Positions 9,279-17,681 of a DNA stretch of 27,203 nt are shown here, in pieces. Numbering within the stretch: the first letter of the stretch is position 1; each line of letters opens with the position of its first letter. The DNA lies in assembly GCA_964442745.1 (NCBI GenBank), contig CAYUAI010000057.1, positions 1-27,203 on the forward strand, in the 5' to 3' direction. Source of the stretch: CAYUAI01 sp964442745. Lineage in GTDB: Bacteria; Pseudomonadota; Gammaproteobacteria; S012-40. A program made the position numbers and the translations under genes. The notes below the pieces were generated by a model, which worked only from the letters and a program-made list of their open reading frames with translations, did not search any database and was not told the origin of the DNA.

Positions 9279-9423
9279 TGGCTGAGAAGAATACGCTGAC
9301 GATGGCTTTCAATCGTCTTAAGACGAGAAAAAACCAGAACCGTATTAGAGGCAAGAAAAAGCAATCGGGATGGAGTGATAATTATTTAGGAATGGACAAC
9401 TATACGATTATCAATTGATCTTA

Positions 9424-9484
9424 CCAGTCCATGGTAAAAGCTCCGCCTACCCTTTTACCGCATGAAGGCAACTCGATGGACTGG
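9424..9484. repeat. Nested inverted repeats
   Basis: An outer 9 bp pair, CCAGTCCAT (9424-9432) and ATGGACTGG (9476-9484), encloses an inner 8 bp pair, GGTAAAAG (9433-9440) and CTTTTACC (9452-9459). The inner left arm starts directly where the outer left arm ends, and 16 bases (9460-9475) remain unpaired on the other side. The structure ends 15 bases past the stop of the PII-like gene. Both arms are perfect. It could be an RNA 3' structure, a recombination or transposition end, or a repeat copy. I cannot tell which. Confidence 0.65.
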
Positions 9485-9498
9485 CTATAATTCATCCA

Positions 9499-9822
9499 TC
9501 AATCCTCGTCATTAACCTCAGTTTTAGTGCGAATCCGATAGAGTTTTTCCACCGGTAATATTGCCACGATACCGTCACCCTCCATACCGAGACTGGCGGC
9601 ATCCATGATCGCCTGAGCGGTGATTTCGGCTCGACTCTCCTCAAGAAAAATCTCAATACGTGCATGTGTGGTCAGCCAATCTTTAGTGTAAAAATCAGCA
9701 TATTCACCGTAGCCTTTTACTCGGGAAACAGAGAGGCCTTTAACTCCCAACTCTTGCAATTTTTCCTCTACTTTTTCCAACAAAGCAATACGGAATACGG
9801 CGGTCACTTTTCTATAATTCAT
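9499..9822 (-). CDS. PII-like signalling protein of the metal-efflux-linked group
   Basis: This 107-residue protein has the length and fold signature of GlnB/PII: an N-terminal strand (MNYRKVTAVFRI), LEKVEEKLQELGVKGLSVSRVKGYGEY leading into the T-loop position, THARIEIFL for the next strand, and the C-terminal GDGIVAILPVEKLYRIRT resembling the PII end. The T-loop is short and differs from canonical PII; the uridylylation Tyr context is absent, although Tyr and Phe are present (EYADFYTKD). A PII subgroup linked to RND metal pumps has been described in the literature (PII-NG), and this gene's position fits: it lies 45 nt behind cusA as last gene of the operon, with a good ribosome site (GAGAGGT). 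A role as sensor or allosteric modulator of the pump is inferred, and the ligand is unknown. Confidence 0.85.
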   Translation of the reverse strand: MNYRKVTAVFRIALLEKVEEKLQELGVKGLSVSRVKGYGEYADFYTKDWLTTHARIEIFLEESRAEITAQAIMDAASLGMEGDGIVAILPVEKLYRIRTKTEVNDED

Positions 9823-9867
9823 CGTTAATACCTCTCGGTTATCTGCCTATCAAATTTTACCTAAACC

Positions 9868-12800
9868 TCAAATCTCCAACTCAGCAATAGAGGCCTCCCT
9901 CTTTCGCCGATGCACTCTCTCCTTAGCCTGCAACACCCAGCCGTAAATCACCGGCAGCACCACTAGCGATAACAAGGTGGTGGTCACCATACCACCCACC
10001 ATGGGAGCAGCAATACGTTGCATCACTTCTGAACCGGTACCACCGCCAAACATAATAGGCAGCAGCCCGGAGATAACGGCAATCGCCGTCATCGCGATGG
10101 GACGCACCCGTTCGGAAGTGCCTACCCGCACGCCTTCCATAATTTCCGCTGCCGTCAACACGGCAAAACGATCCCGCTCCTTCGCTCCCTTCTCCTGACG
10201 TCGTCGCGCCACTTCCTGATCAATAAAAGTGAGCACCAGCACCCCGATCTCCGCCGCCACGCCGGCCAAGGCGATAAACCCGACAGCCACGGCGACCGAC
10301 ATATTAAAGTCGTACCAATAGATCAGCCAAATACCCCCCACCAGTGCGAAGGGAACCGACAGCAATACGACCAATGGCGCGCTAATATTACCAAAGTTGA
10401 AGTAGAGCAACAGGAAGATGAGCAGCAAAGTGGCAGGCACTACCACCTGAAGCCGTTTGGCCGCGCGCTCCATGTACTCAAACTGACCAGACCAAGCCAC
10501 AGTGTAACCGGGGGGAATATCCACTTGGTCATCCAGCACCTGTTTGGCCAGCGCCACGTAACCGCCGATATCGGAACTCTTGATATCGACATAAATCCAA
10601 GCGTTGGGGGTTGCATTTTCACTCTTGATGACGGGGGCACCGCGCCGCTCTACAATCGTTGCCACCTGCGCCAGCGGAATCTGTGCGCCAGAGGGGGTGG
10701 GAATCAGTATTCGCGCCAGACTTTCAGGCGAATCACGCAGCTCACGCGGATAACGCAGATTAACTGGGTAGCGCTCTAACCCCTCCACGGTGTAGGTAAC
10801 GTTCATGCCTCCCACCGCCGCGCTGATAGTATTTTGCACATCTCCCACCGTCAGTCCATAGCGAGCCGCCTTTTTACGATCAATATCAAAATCGATGAAA
10901 TAACCGCCCACCGCACGATCACCAAATGCCGACAAGGTATCGGGGATCGTCTTCATGGCCCGTTCGATCTCTTCTGAGAGTCGCGCCAGCACTGGTAGAT
11001 TAGGACCGCTCACCTTGATGCCGATAGGCGTTTTGATACCGGTAGAAAGCATGTCAATGCGGGTTTTGATTGGCATGGTCCAGGCGTTTGCCAAGCCAGG
11101 GAAACGAATCGCCTTGTCCATCTCGCCCATCAACACCTGCATTTTTTTATCCGGATCAGGCCACTCTTCGCGCGGTTTGAGTCTAGCGATCGTTTCCATC
11201 ATCGACAGTGCCGCCGGATCGGTGGCGCTCTCGGACCGACCGACTTTGCCAAACACTGTCTCTACCTCGGGAAAGGTTTTAAGAATTTTGTCGGTCTGTT
11301 GTAATAATTCCTTCGCCTTGGTAATCGAGATACCGGGAAAGGTGGTGGGCATGTAGAGCACATCCCCTTCATCCAGCGGCGGCATAAATTCGCTGCCCAA
11401 TTTCGATAGCGGATACCAGGTCATCGCCAACAACAACACCGCGCCAATCAGCGTCACTTTACGCCAGCCCATGGCCAGTTTCAGGGCCGGCGTATGCATA
11501 AAATGCAACAATCGATTCACCGGATTTTTTGCCTCGGGCATAATCTTGCCGCGAATAAACCAGCCCATCAGCAACGGCACCAGCGTCACCGCTAACAACG
11601 CCGCAGCCGCCATAGAGTAGGTGCTGGTAAAAGCGAGCGGGGTAAAGAGACGCCCTTCCTGCCCTTGCAACGTGAAGATCGACAGATAAGAGACAGTAAT
11701 AATCAGCAATGAGAAGAAAAGCGCAGGCCCCACCTCTTTGGCCGCAGCGGTGGTGGCCGCCCAACGCTCGGTAGTGGTCAGTGCTGACCCCTTGCGATTA
11801 CCCGCCTGCTCCAGATGTTTATGGGCATTTTCGATCATCACAATGGCACCATCCACCATCGCGCCGATGGTAATAGCGATGCCCCCCAGCGACATGATGT
11901 TAGCATTGAGTCCCTGCCACCGCATGGCCAAAAAGGCCAGCAAAATGCCAATCGGCAGCGCCACAATCGCCACCAGTGCCGAACGAGCATGGAGCAGGAA
12001 GATAATGCAAACGAGGCTGACTACAAAGAACTCCTCGATGAGCTTCTCGCTTAAATTATCCACGGCTCGTTCGATGAGCGCACCACGATCATAAGTAGGC
12101 ACGATCTCGACCCCTTCAGGCAACCCCTTGCTTAACTCCGCTAGCTTAGCTCGTACCCTTTCAATAGTGGCTAAGGCATTTTCACCAAAACGCATAATGA
12201 CGATACCACCCACCACTTCACCCTCGCCATTCAGCTCCGCCAGACCACGTCGCAACTCAGGGCCGATATGGACGTGGGCAACATCTTCAAGGCGGATCGG
12301 CGTGCCAGTGGCATCAACGCCGACAGGAATATCGTTAAGGTCTTCGATACTGCGAATGTAACCCCGGCCACGCACCATGTATTCGGTCTCCGCCATCTCG
12401 ATCAACTTGCCGCCGACATCGTTATTGGACATTTGAATGGCGCGTTTCACCTTAGACAGCGAAATATTGTAAGACATCAATGCATTAGGGTCCACCTCCA
12501 CCTGATACTGCTTGACGAACCCCCCTAGCGCGGCCACTTCGGAAACACCCGCTACCGTCTGTAGCGGGTAACGTAGATACCAGTCCTGAATCGAACGCAA
12601 TTGCGAAAGATCGTGGCGACCGGTTTTATCCACCAAGGCATACTCATAGATCCAGCCCACGCCCGTGGCGTCTGGGCCAAGCGCCGGATTGGTCCCAGCG
12701 GGCAGCCGCCCTCCCACATAGTTAAGTGACTCCAACACTCGCGAGCGAGCCCAATACATGTCGGTACCGTCTTCGAAGATGATGTAAACAAAAGAATAAC

Positions 12801-13065
12801 CAAAGAAAGAGTAACCGCGCACCACACTGGCCCCAGGCACCGACAGCATGGCCGTGGTAAGTGGATAAGTCACTTGATCTTCCACTACCTGAGGTGCCTG
12901 ACCTTGGTATTCAGTAAAGACAATCACCTGCACATCGGAGAGATCGGGAATGGCATCTAACGGCATAGTCTTCACCGCCCACAGACCGGCCGCTACCACC
13001 AAAAAGGTAGCGATCATCACCAAGAATTTCTTACGGATCGAAAACTCGATAATGCGTTCAATCAT
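9868..13065 (-). CDS. cusA: CusA-type Cu(I)/Ag(I) RND efflux pump, inner-membrane subunit
   Basis: This 1065-residue heavy-metal RND permease drives proton-coupled export of periplasmic Cu(I)/Ag(I) through a CusCBA tripartite channel. It aligns well by eye with E. coli CusA. The TM4 proton-relay motif GAMVDGAIVMIENAHK is present. All three metal-binding methionines of CusA (M573, M623, M672) have counterparts: LYMPTTFPG at ~572, AALSMMET at ~622 and RIDMLSTG at 672. The Met triad argues for Cu/Ag rather than Zn/Co/Cd (CzcA). Other landmarks are VGGIWLIYW, FIALAGVAAEIGVLVL and the C-terminal GTGSEVMQRIAAPMVGGM. Its ATG overlaps the cusB stop by 4 bases, indicating translational coupling. The PII-like gene follows after 45 nt. 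Confidence 0.95.
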   Translation of the reverse strand: MIERIIEFSIRKKFLVMIATFLVVAAGLWAVKTMPLDAIPDLSDVQVIVFTEYQGQAPQVVEDQVTYPLTTAMLSVPGASVVRGYSFFGYSFVYIIFEDGTDMYWARSRVLESLNYVGGRLPAGTNPALGPDATGVGWIYEYALVDKTGRHDLSQLRSIQDWYLRYPLQTVAGVSEVAALGGFVKQYQVEVDPNALMSYNISLSKVKRAIQMSNNDVGGKLIEMAETEYMVRGRGYIRSIEDLNDIPVGVDATGTPIRLEDVAHVHIGPELRRGLAELNGEGEVVGGIVIMRFGENALATIERVRAKLAELSKGLPEGVEIVPTYDRGALIERAVDNLSEKLIEEFFVVSLVCIIFLLHARSALVAIVALPIGILLAFLAMRWQGLNANIMSLGGIAITIGAMVDGAIVMIENAHKHLEQAGNRKGSALTTTERWAATTAAAKEVGPALFFSLLIITVSYLSIFTLQGQEGRLFTPLAFTSTYSMAAAALLAVTLVPLLMGWFIRGKIMPEAKNPVNRLLHFMHTPALKLAMGWRKVTLIGAVLLLAMTWYPLSKLGSEFMPPLDEGDVLYMPTTFPGISITKAKELLQQTDKILKTFPEVETVFGKVGRSESATDPAALSMMETIARLKPREEWPDPDKKMQVLMGEMDKAIRFPGLANAWTMPIKTRIDMLSTGIKTPIGIKVSGPNLPVLARLSEEIERAMKTIPDTLSAFGDRAVGGYFIDFDIDRKKAARYGLTVGDVQNTISAAVGGMNVTYTVEGLERYPVNLRYPRELRDSPESLARILIPTPSGAQIPLAQVATIVERRGAPVIKSENATPNAWIYVDIKSSDIGGYVALAKQVLDDQVDIPPGYTVAWSGQFEYMERAAKRLQVVVPATLLLIFLLLYFNFGNISAPLVVLLSVPFALVGGIWLIYWYDFNMSVAVAVGFIALAGVAAEIGVLVLTFIDQEVARRRQEKGAKERDRFAVLTAAEIMEGVRVGTSERVRPIAMTAIAVISGLLPIMFGGGTGSEVMQRIAAPMVGGMVTTTLLSLVVLPVIYGWVLQAKERVHRRKREASIAELEI

Positions 13066-14417
13066 GGTTGTTCACTCGACGGCGTCATCGGCATCTTCAT
13101 CTCGCCCATGTCCATCTTCATTTTATCGCCATTGGTCGCCGCACCCTCTGTCGCACCACTCATCATTTTCGCCGTCGCCTCACGCAGAGAGGACTCTGAA
13201 TCGATGAGGAACTGCGCAGAGATCACGACCTCTTCATTCGCTTTAATGCCCTCAAGAATCTGGGTCTTGCCTTCGCTGGTAATGCCGATCACCACCTCAC
13301 GCGGCTCGAATTTACCCGGTTCGCGCACCACAAACACCTGCTTACGAGTCCCGGAACGTACAATAGCCTGGGTAGGCACGAGTACCGCCGGTTCACTGCG
13401 TGCACTCTTCAATTTGACATTAGCGAACATCGCTGGCAACAGCACACCATCAGCATTATCAAGTTCCAGCCGCACCTTGGCGGTGCGTGTTTTGCGATCG
13501 AGATAGGGGTAGATGTAGCTAATGTGACCGTGAAATTCACGCCCCGGCACGCCTTCCACGGTGATCTGAGCGGAATCCTTCTCCTTAATCCACGGCAGTT
13601 CAAATTCAAATACCTCGGCATAGACCCATACCTTAGTGAGATCCGCAATCTGATAGAGCTGGGTCTTCGGCATCACATACTGCCCAGCCTGCACGCCCAT
13701 TTTGATCACTACACCATTGAACGGTGAATGAATATGCGTCGCCCGTTTAATCTCGCCGGTCTGCTCCAGCTCCTTGATCTGGTGTGGCGGCATATCGAGC
13801 AGCTCCAAGCGTAAACGCGCCGATTTCACTAAACTCTCAGCCCCACGGCGAATATCCTCCAGTGGGCTGTTCGCCAACGTTTGTCGATTTTTGAGTGCCA
13901 ACAGATATTCCTCCTGACTGGCGACGAGTTGTGGTGAATAGAGGCTCAACAGCACATCCCCTTTTTTCACCCGAGCACCGGTCTTATCTACCATCAATGT
14001 TTCAACCCAGCCGTCGATCTTAGGGTAAATACGCGCCAGCTGGGTCTCGTCGAAATCCACACGCCCCACCGCTCGCACGATGCGTGATAGCGGTCCCTCG
14101 GTCGCACGTTCGGTACGCACACCGATATTTTGCACCGTGCTGGCATCAATCCTGACGGTACCAGCAGGGGCATCGCTATCCGCCTCATCATCAGCATAAA
14201 CAGCAATGTAATCCATGCCCATGTTATCTTTAGCCGGTACCGGTGAGGTCACGCTGGGATTCATCGCATTGCGGTAAAAAAGCGGTTTACGTTCTGCCAC
14301 TAGCTCTCCTTCCACACCCATCGACGGTGGATCGCCACCACCAAACAACAAATAACCGCCGCTAAACCCCACGACGAGTGCCACACCCACCGCCATCAAA
14401 TTCAATTTGTTACTCAT
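13062..14417 (-). CDS. cusB: CusB-type periplasmic adaptor (membrane fusion protein)
   Basis: This adaptor links CusA to the outer-membrane channel and passes metal to the pump. I choose ATG 14417 (451 aa) over an upstream in-frame ATG because GAGGAGA stands 7 nt before it and the start overlaps the end of the TolC-family gene by 8 nt. The N terminus has a membrane anchor (LMAVGVALVVGFSGGYLLF). Then comes the CusB/SilB heavy-metal-binding segment YRNAMNPSVTSPVPAKDNMG with its Met residues. The lipoyl/hairpin region (MVDKTGARVKKGDVLLSLYS, and the second half HIHSPFNGVVIKMGVQAGQY), a beta barrel and a membrane-proximal domain follow. The last ~40 residues are Met-rich (KMKMDMGEMKMPM), an extra likely Cu(I)/Ag(I) site. 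The stop overlaps the cusA ATG by 4 bases. Confidence 0.93.
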   Translation of the reverse strand: MSNKLNLMAVGVALVVGFSGGYLLFGGGDPPSMGVEGELVAERKPLFYRNAMNPSVTSPVPAKDNMGMDYIAVYADDEADSDAPAGTVRIDASTVQNIGVRTERATEGPLSRIVRAVGRVDFDETQLARIYPKIDGWVETLMVDKTGARVKKGDVLLSLYSPQLVASQEEYLLALKNRQTLANSPLEDIRRGAESLVKSARLRLELLDMPPHQIKELEQTGEIKRATHIHSPFNGVVIKMGVQAGQYVMPKTQLYQIADLTKVWVYAEVFEFELPWIKEKDSAQITVEGVPGREFHGHISYIYPYLDRKTRTAKVRLELDNADGVLLPAMFANVKLKSARSEPAVLVPTQAIVRSGTRKQVFVVREPGKFEPREVVIGITSEGKTQILEGIKANEEVVISAQFLIDSESSLREATAKMMSGATEGAATNGDKMKMDMGEMKMPMTPSSEQP

Positions 14418-15729
14418 AGATAGTCTCCTCGCCCACCGCCGCCACCAATCGGGCAATTGCCTGACGAGCCTTGCTGAAGGCATTCCAATATTGAGTTTCG
14501 TAATTGTAAAGCGTAATCTGAGTGCGCATCACGTTGAGGAAATCAACTTTGTTAACTTGATAACCGGCCAACATGGAGGCAACGGTTTGCTTGGCTTGGG
14601 GAATAATACCCGTCTTGAAAAGCTCAGCTTTTTCGCGGCCACGGCGATAGTCCGACAGCGCCCTGCCAATGGCGGCCTCAACTCGATTATTATCATCGGC
14701 CAGTGCATAACGCTGCCCCAAACGCTCGGCGTTGCGCTGATCGATGGCCCGGTCCTGTTTGGTGCCCGTATAGATTGGCAGACTCATGCCAAACATCAAT
14801 GACATGAAATCGTCACGCGAAGATCCATTGGGGTTATCACCCTGGCGCAAACCATAAGCCACCCCCAGGCTGAAGTCGGGATAATAGTCTCTCTTAGCCA
14901 ACGCCAGTCGTAATCTTGCCATCTCTAACTGTTGTTCCCGTGCAGCCAGCAAAGGACGAACTTCAACGGCACGCCCCATCAACTGTGCCTCATCTCGTAG
15001 CGAAGGAAAATCCTCGACCACCTCGCGGGGCAATACCAATACATCGGTTGCCGGGCGATCGAGCAACGTGCTGAGACGAATCGCCTCATTGCGCCGCTGA
15101 CCCTGCAGATCTATCTGGTTGCCGAACAGTTTGGAAAGCTCCAGTTGCGCCAACAGCACATCCTGCTGCAAGCCTTTACCAACACGGTATTTGCTCTCGG
15201 TCACCTCAATAAACTGGCGCATCAGCATCTGATTGTTTTCAATAACCTCCAATGCCCGATCCAAAAAAAAGAGATTCCACCAAACCATTGTTACATCCCG
15301 AATCAACTTCAGGCGAAGCTCTTCTACCCCGAAACTAGCCGCGCTCGCCATCGCCGCTGCCACCTCCCGACGTAGCCCGAGCTTACCGGGAAAAGGCAGC
15401 CTCTGGCTAAAGCCAACCTGAGTTTGCGTCATCCCCTCCTGAGTGAAGGAAAAACTATCAATCGGAAAATTCATCAAGTTGATCGACAACCGAGGATCGG
15501 GTAACGTGCCCAACTGATCCGGCAACGCGGCTAGCGACTCAGCCCGAGCGTTAATCGCAGCCAAATCAGGGTTTGCCTCCACCACCTCGGCTACCGCGGC
15601 GGCCATAGATAACACTTCCTCAGCATAGAGTGGAACGCTGGCAAATAGCCAAATAACTGTCGCTAATTGCCACTTTCGCATTGAACCCACTGCGGGTGCT
15701 CGCAGGCGACTCGCTTCAACTCTTTTCAT
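14410..15729 (-). CDS. cusC: TolC-family outer-membrane channel of the Cus pump
   Basis: This is the outer-membrane efflux channel, two tandem OEP repeats (for example AAINARAESLAALPDQLGTL and LGTPLDPR-type turn LPDPRLSINLMNF; second repeat ARLRLALAKRDYYPDFSLGV). I choose ATG 15729 (439 aa), because GGAGGT stands about 9 nt upstream. A longer in-frame start at 15843 would put coding sequence across an inverted-repeat element and is unlikely. The N terminus carries a Sec signal (RKWQLATVIWLFASVPLYA, cut near YAEE). The end overlaps cusB by 8 nt. It is the first gene of tolC-cusB-cusA-PII. The name cusC is given by operon position and could equally be written czcC; no lipobox Cys is visible. 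Confidence 0.88.
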   Translation of the reverse strand: MKRVEASRLRAPAVGSMRKWQLATVIWLFASVPLYAEEVLSMAAAVAEVVEANPDLAAINARAESLAALPDQLGTLPDPRLSINLMNFPIDSFSFTQEGMTQTQVGFSQRLPFPGKLGLRREVAAAMASAASFGVEELRLKLIRDVTMVWWNLFFLDRALEVIENNQMLMRQFIEVTESKYRVGKGLQQDVLLAQLELSKLFGNQIDLQGQRRNEAIRLSTLLDRPATDVLVLPREVVEDFPSLRDEAQLMGRAVEVRPLLAAREQQLEMARLRLALAKRDYYPDFSLGVAYGLRQGDNPNGSSRDDFMSLMFGMSLPIYTGTKQDRAIDQRNAERLGQRYALADDNNRVEAAIGRALSDYRRGREKAELFKTGIIPQAKQTVASMLAGYQVNKVDFLNVMRTQITLYNYETQYWNAFSKARQAIARLVAAVGEETIYE

Positions 15730-15758
15730 CGTGCTGCTACCTCCATACAAAGTACTAT

Positions 15759-15925
15759 AATAACCGACATTGGGCCGCCTAGCATTTGATCTCGCTTGAT
15801 CCTTGATCCCACAAGAATTTTTCTTCAGTCGGCCATACAACAAGTATTACCTTCTTTAGGAAAATTCTTGTGCAATCAATTTTTTTCGCGATTTTCAAAT
15901 GCTAGGCGGCCCAATGTCGGTAATA
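15759..15925. repeat. Inverted-repeat element flanked by AATA, in the cus leader
   Basis: Perfect 27-base terminal arms lie at 15763-15789 and 15895-15921 (starting ACCGACATTGGGCCGCCTAG). A second perfect 12-base pair, CACAAGAATTTT at 15810-15821 and its complement at 15861-15872, lies inside, leaving a loop of 39 bases. AATA stands directly outside both arms (15759-15762 and 15922-15925), as expected for a 4-base target duplication. The 159 bp element has no transposase. It sits 30 bases upstream of the ribosome-binding start of the TolC-family gene, so it must either supply, split or be read through from the operon's promoter. Confidence 0.85.
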
Positions 15926-16054
15926 AGGCTACCAATTTTTCAAAAATAATTCAGACGACCGCCCGTTGTTAACCAAAACTTCGATGGCATACCGCATCCA
16001 CTTACATTAAGTATCTTTTACCCTAACGTTTCAAAAAAAGTGAGGAAAAAAGCT

Positions 16055-16177
16055 TTAGTTGCTGTCGATAAGGGCGAAAGCTTCCGCGTCTTCGGTCATT
16101 GCTCCTGCATTACCCCCTGCCTCCATGCCGTCGTGCTTACGCCCCTCGCCTAGAGCGCCTACTTTTGGTACCGACAT
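16055..16177 (-). CDS. Possible 40-residue ORF inside the inverted-repeat element
   Basis: From ATG 16177 an ORF of 40 codons runs to TAA at 16055-16057. The product begins MSVPKVGALGEGRKHDGMEA and ends AEAFALIDSN. No ribosome site stands before it. A second short ORF (22 codons, from ATG 16224) overlaps it in another frame. The composition (Gly, Ala, Glu, Met) is protein-like, but as part of a repeat element this may be non-coding sequence that happens to stay open. I do not recognise a family. Confidence 0.2.
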   Translation of the reverse strand: MSVPKVGALGEGRKHDGMEAGGNAGAMTEDAEAFALIDSN

Positions 16178-16264
16178 GCTTGTCGGTAAACGGAGTTTTT
16201 TCTAAGATAAGCAATGTCACTCATTGTGAGTTTTAGAAAAATCGAGTATTCGTTCTTAGAGGCG

Positions 16265-16289
16265 AAAAATAAAACCGTGTAACGGTTTT
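16265..16289 (-). terminator. Intrinsic terminator behind cfa
   Basis: On the minus strand a 7 bp stem AAAACCG-ttaca-CGGTTTT (16289 down to 16271) is followed by ATTTTT. It begins 27 bases past the cfa stop and lies inside the inverted-repeat element, so the element appears to supply the terminator. Confidence 0.55.
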
Positions 16290-16316
16290 TAACCCGTTTT
16301 TTTGAAACGTTAGGGT

Positions 16317-17681
16317 TTACTCACTCTCTTTGCATTCACAACCCTTTTCGTAAAGATCGTCGCGTCGCAGCGGCGTCGCCAATGACTGGTATACGGGACT
16401 AACCAACACCTGATAAATATTAATGCTGCCCTCTTCGAAGTAATAGACACAACCGGTCATGTACAAGCGCCACACCCGATCGGTGGCTTCACCCACCATC
16501 GCCACCGCTTGTTCGTGATGTCGTTCAAGCGCCTCTATCCAGTGACGCAGCGTCAGTGCGTAGTGGCGACGCAGTCCTTCCACGTCGATGATCTCGAAAC
16601 CGGCTTCTTCCATGGCTTTCTCTACATCGCTGATACGCGTCAGCTCACCATCTGGAAACACATAACGGTTCATGAAACGCGTGATCGGCGTATCTCGCCA
16701 GCCGGTATCATTAGTGATGCCGTGATTGAGGAATAGTCCACCGGGCTTGAGCACCCGCTTGACGGTGCCAAAATACCGTGGAAAATTAGCCACCCCGATA
16801 TGCTCGAACATTCCCACGCTAACAACCCGATCGTAGCGAGCCTCGTTGGGCAACTCACGGTAATCGCACAGTTCAATCGTCACCCGCTCTGTCAGCCCCT
16901 CACGACCCACCCGGTCGATCGCATAACGGAATTGCTGTTCACTCAGGGTGATGCCGTGTACCTGTACGCCATAATGGCGAGCCGCCCAAATGGCTAACCC
17001 CCCCCAACCACAACCAATGTCGAGCAATTGCTGGCCCGGTTCTAGACGCAATTTGCGGCAGATGTAATCCAGTTTTTCCTGCTGGGCACTGGCCAGCGAT
17101 TGAGCGGAATTGCGAAAATAGGCGCAAGAATAAATCATCTCAGGATCTAGCCACAGACGATAAAAATCATTGCTGACATCGTAATGATGGGCAATACTCT
17201 CTTTGGTATTGCGGTGCTGTTCTGTGCTTCTCGCACGAGCAGCAAGCAAGCCTGACGTCCAAGACCTTGGCAACCGCCATGCCCAGCGCAATATGCGACA
17301 CTTATCTAACCAAGAGAAATGCAGTCCGCGTGCATGTGAGGTCAGATCAAACAAGCTCACCATATCTCCCTCTACATCCAGCTCGCCAGCCAGAAAAGAC
17401 TCGGCAAGATGAACCAAGTCTCGATGTAGCACCAGATGGCGCAACACCGAAGGCTGGTAGAAGACAATCGTACAGGGGGCGTCAGCCTCGCCATGGACAC
17501 GTTCGCCGTTCCATAGACGCACCGCAACGGGTCCATCATAACCCGCCAAAAGACATTGCAAAATTTTCCGTCCTGCAATCATTGTTGCATCACCGCCAGT
17601 ATCTCTGTCAATTCTAGTCGAATGCCCCGCAAACGCTTTTCGTGTGGACCGCGGCTTATTGTTCATCGGCTTGATCTTCAT
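16317..17681 (-). CDS. cfa: Cyclopropane-fatty-acyl-phospholipid synthase family methyltransferase
   Basis: This 454-residue SAM-dependent enzyme would add a methylene (or methyl) group to unsaturated acyl chains of membrane phospholipids, hardening the membrane. Visible are the SAM site LLDIGCGWGG (~219-228), the active-site Cys in MIYSCAYF (C186), the catalytic Glu in VGMFEHIG (E293), and His/Ile in NHGIT (H320, I322), matching the bicarbonate-binding residues of E. coli Cfa. The Tyr in RRHYALTLRHW matches the fifth. The ATG at 17681 overlaps the preceding membrane cytochrome gene by 26 nt but has no clear ribosome site. Met34 (17582) is the start that best fits family length, since homology begins at GRKILQCLLAGYDGPVAVRL. 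Cfa-type and tuberculostearate-type products cannot be told apart here. The stop codon lies in the flank of an inverted-repeat element. Confidence 0.92.
   Translation of the reverse strand: MKIKPMNNKPRSTRKAFAGHSTRIDRDTGGDATMIAGRKILQCLLAGYDGPVAVRLWNGERVHGEADAPCTIVFYQPSVLRHLVLHRDLVHLAESFLAGELDVEGDMVSLFDLTSHARGLHFSWLDKCRILRWAWRLPRSWTSGLLAARARSTEQHRNTKESIAHHYDVSNDFYRLWLDPEMIYSCAYFRNSAQSLASAQQEKLDYICRKLRLEPGQQLLDIGCGWGGLAIWAARHYGVQVHGITLSEQQFRYAIDRVGREGLTERVTIELCDYRELPNEARYDRVVSVGMFEHIGVANFPRYFGTVKRVLKPGGLFLNHGITNDTGWRDTPITRFMNRYVFPDGELTRISDVEKAMEEAGFEIIDVEGLRRHYALTLRHWIEALERHHEQAVAMVGEATDRVWRLYMTGCVYYFEEGSINIYQVLVSPVYQSLATPLRRDDLYEKGCECKESE

Larger units (their letters stand above)
16017..16319. 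repeat. Inverted-repeat element flanked by TTTA, abutting the cfa stop
   Basis: Terminal arms of 19 bases (16021-16039 and 16297-16315, CCCTAACGTTTCAAAAAAA) are perfect complements. TTTA stands directly outside both (16017-16020 and 16316-16319), a likely target duplication. The right copy contains the TAA stop of the cfa gene, so insertion left the protein intact. The ~295 bp interior holds an 8 bp hairpin (16169-16188, TACCGACA-tgct-TGTCGGTA), a 40-codon minus-strand ORF (16055-16177) and a terminator-like hairpin near the right arm. No transposase is present; it looks like a MITE or a repeat-family copy. Confidence 0.8.

Noticed and set aside
9206..9418. 70-codon plus-strand ORF (MDNLRNCLIKKYRAK...)
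   Set aside because: It has a Lys/Asn/Arg-rich AT-driven composition, no ribosome site, and runs through a perfect 12 bp hairpin that better fits a minus-strand terminator.
9424..9484. Integron attC site
   Set aside because: The nested repeat lacks the conserved RYYYAAC/GTTRRRY core ends and there is no integrase or cassette array.
10955..11356. 133-codon plus-strand ORF
   Set aside because: It is fully antisense to cusA, with no ribosome site and no domain.
14418..14483. Longer N terminus for CusB (22 extra residues)
   Set aside because: The upstream ATG lies inside the TolC-family gene, has no ribosome site and adds a non-homologous Arg/Trp-rich stretch; ATG 14417 has GAGGAGA.
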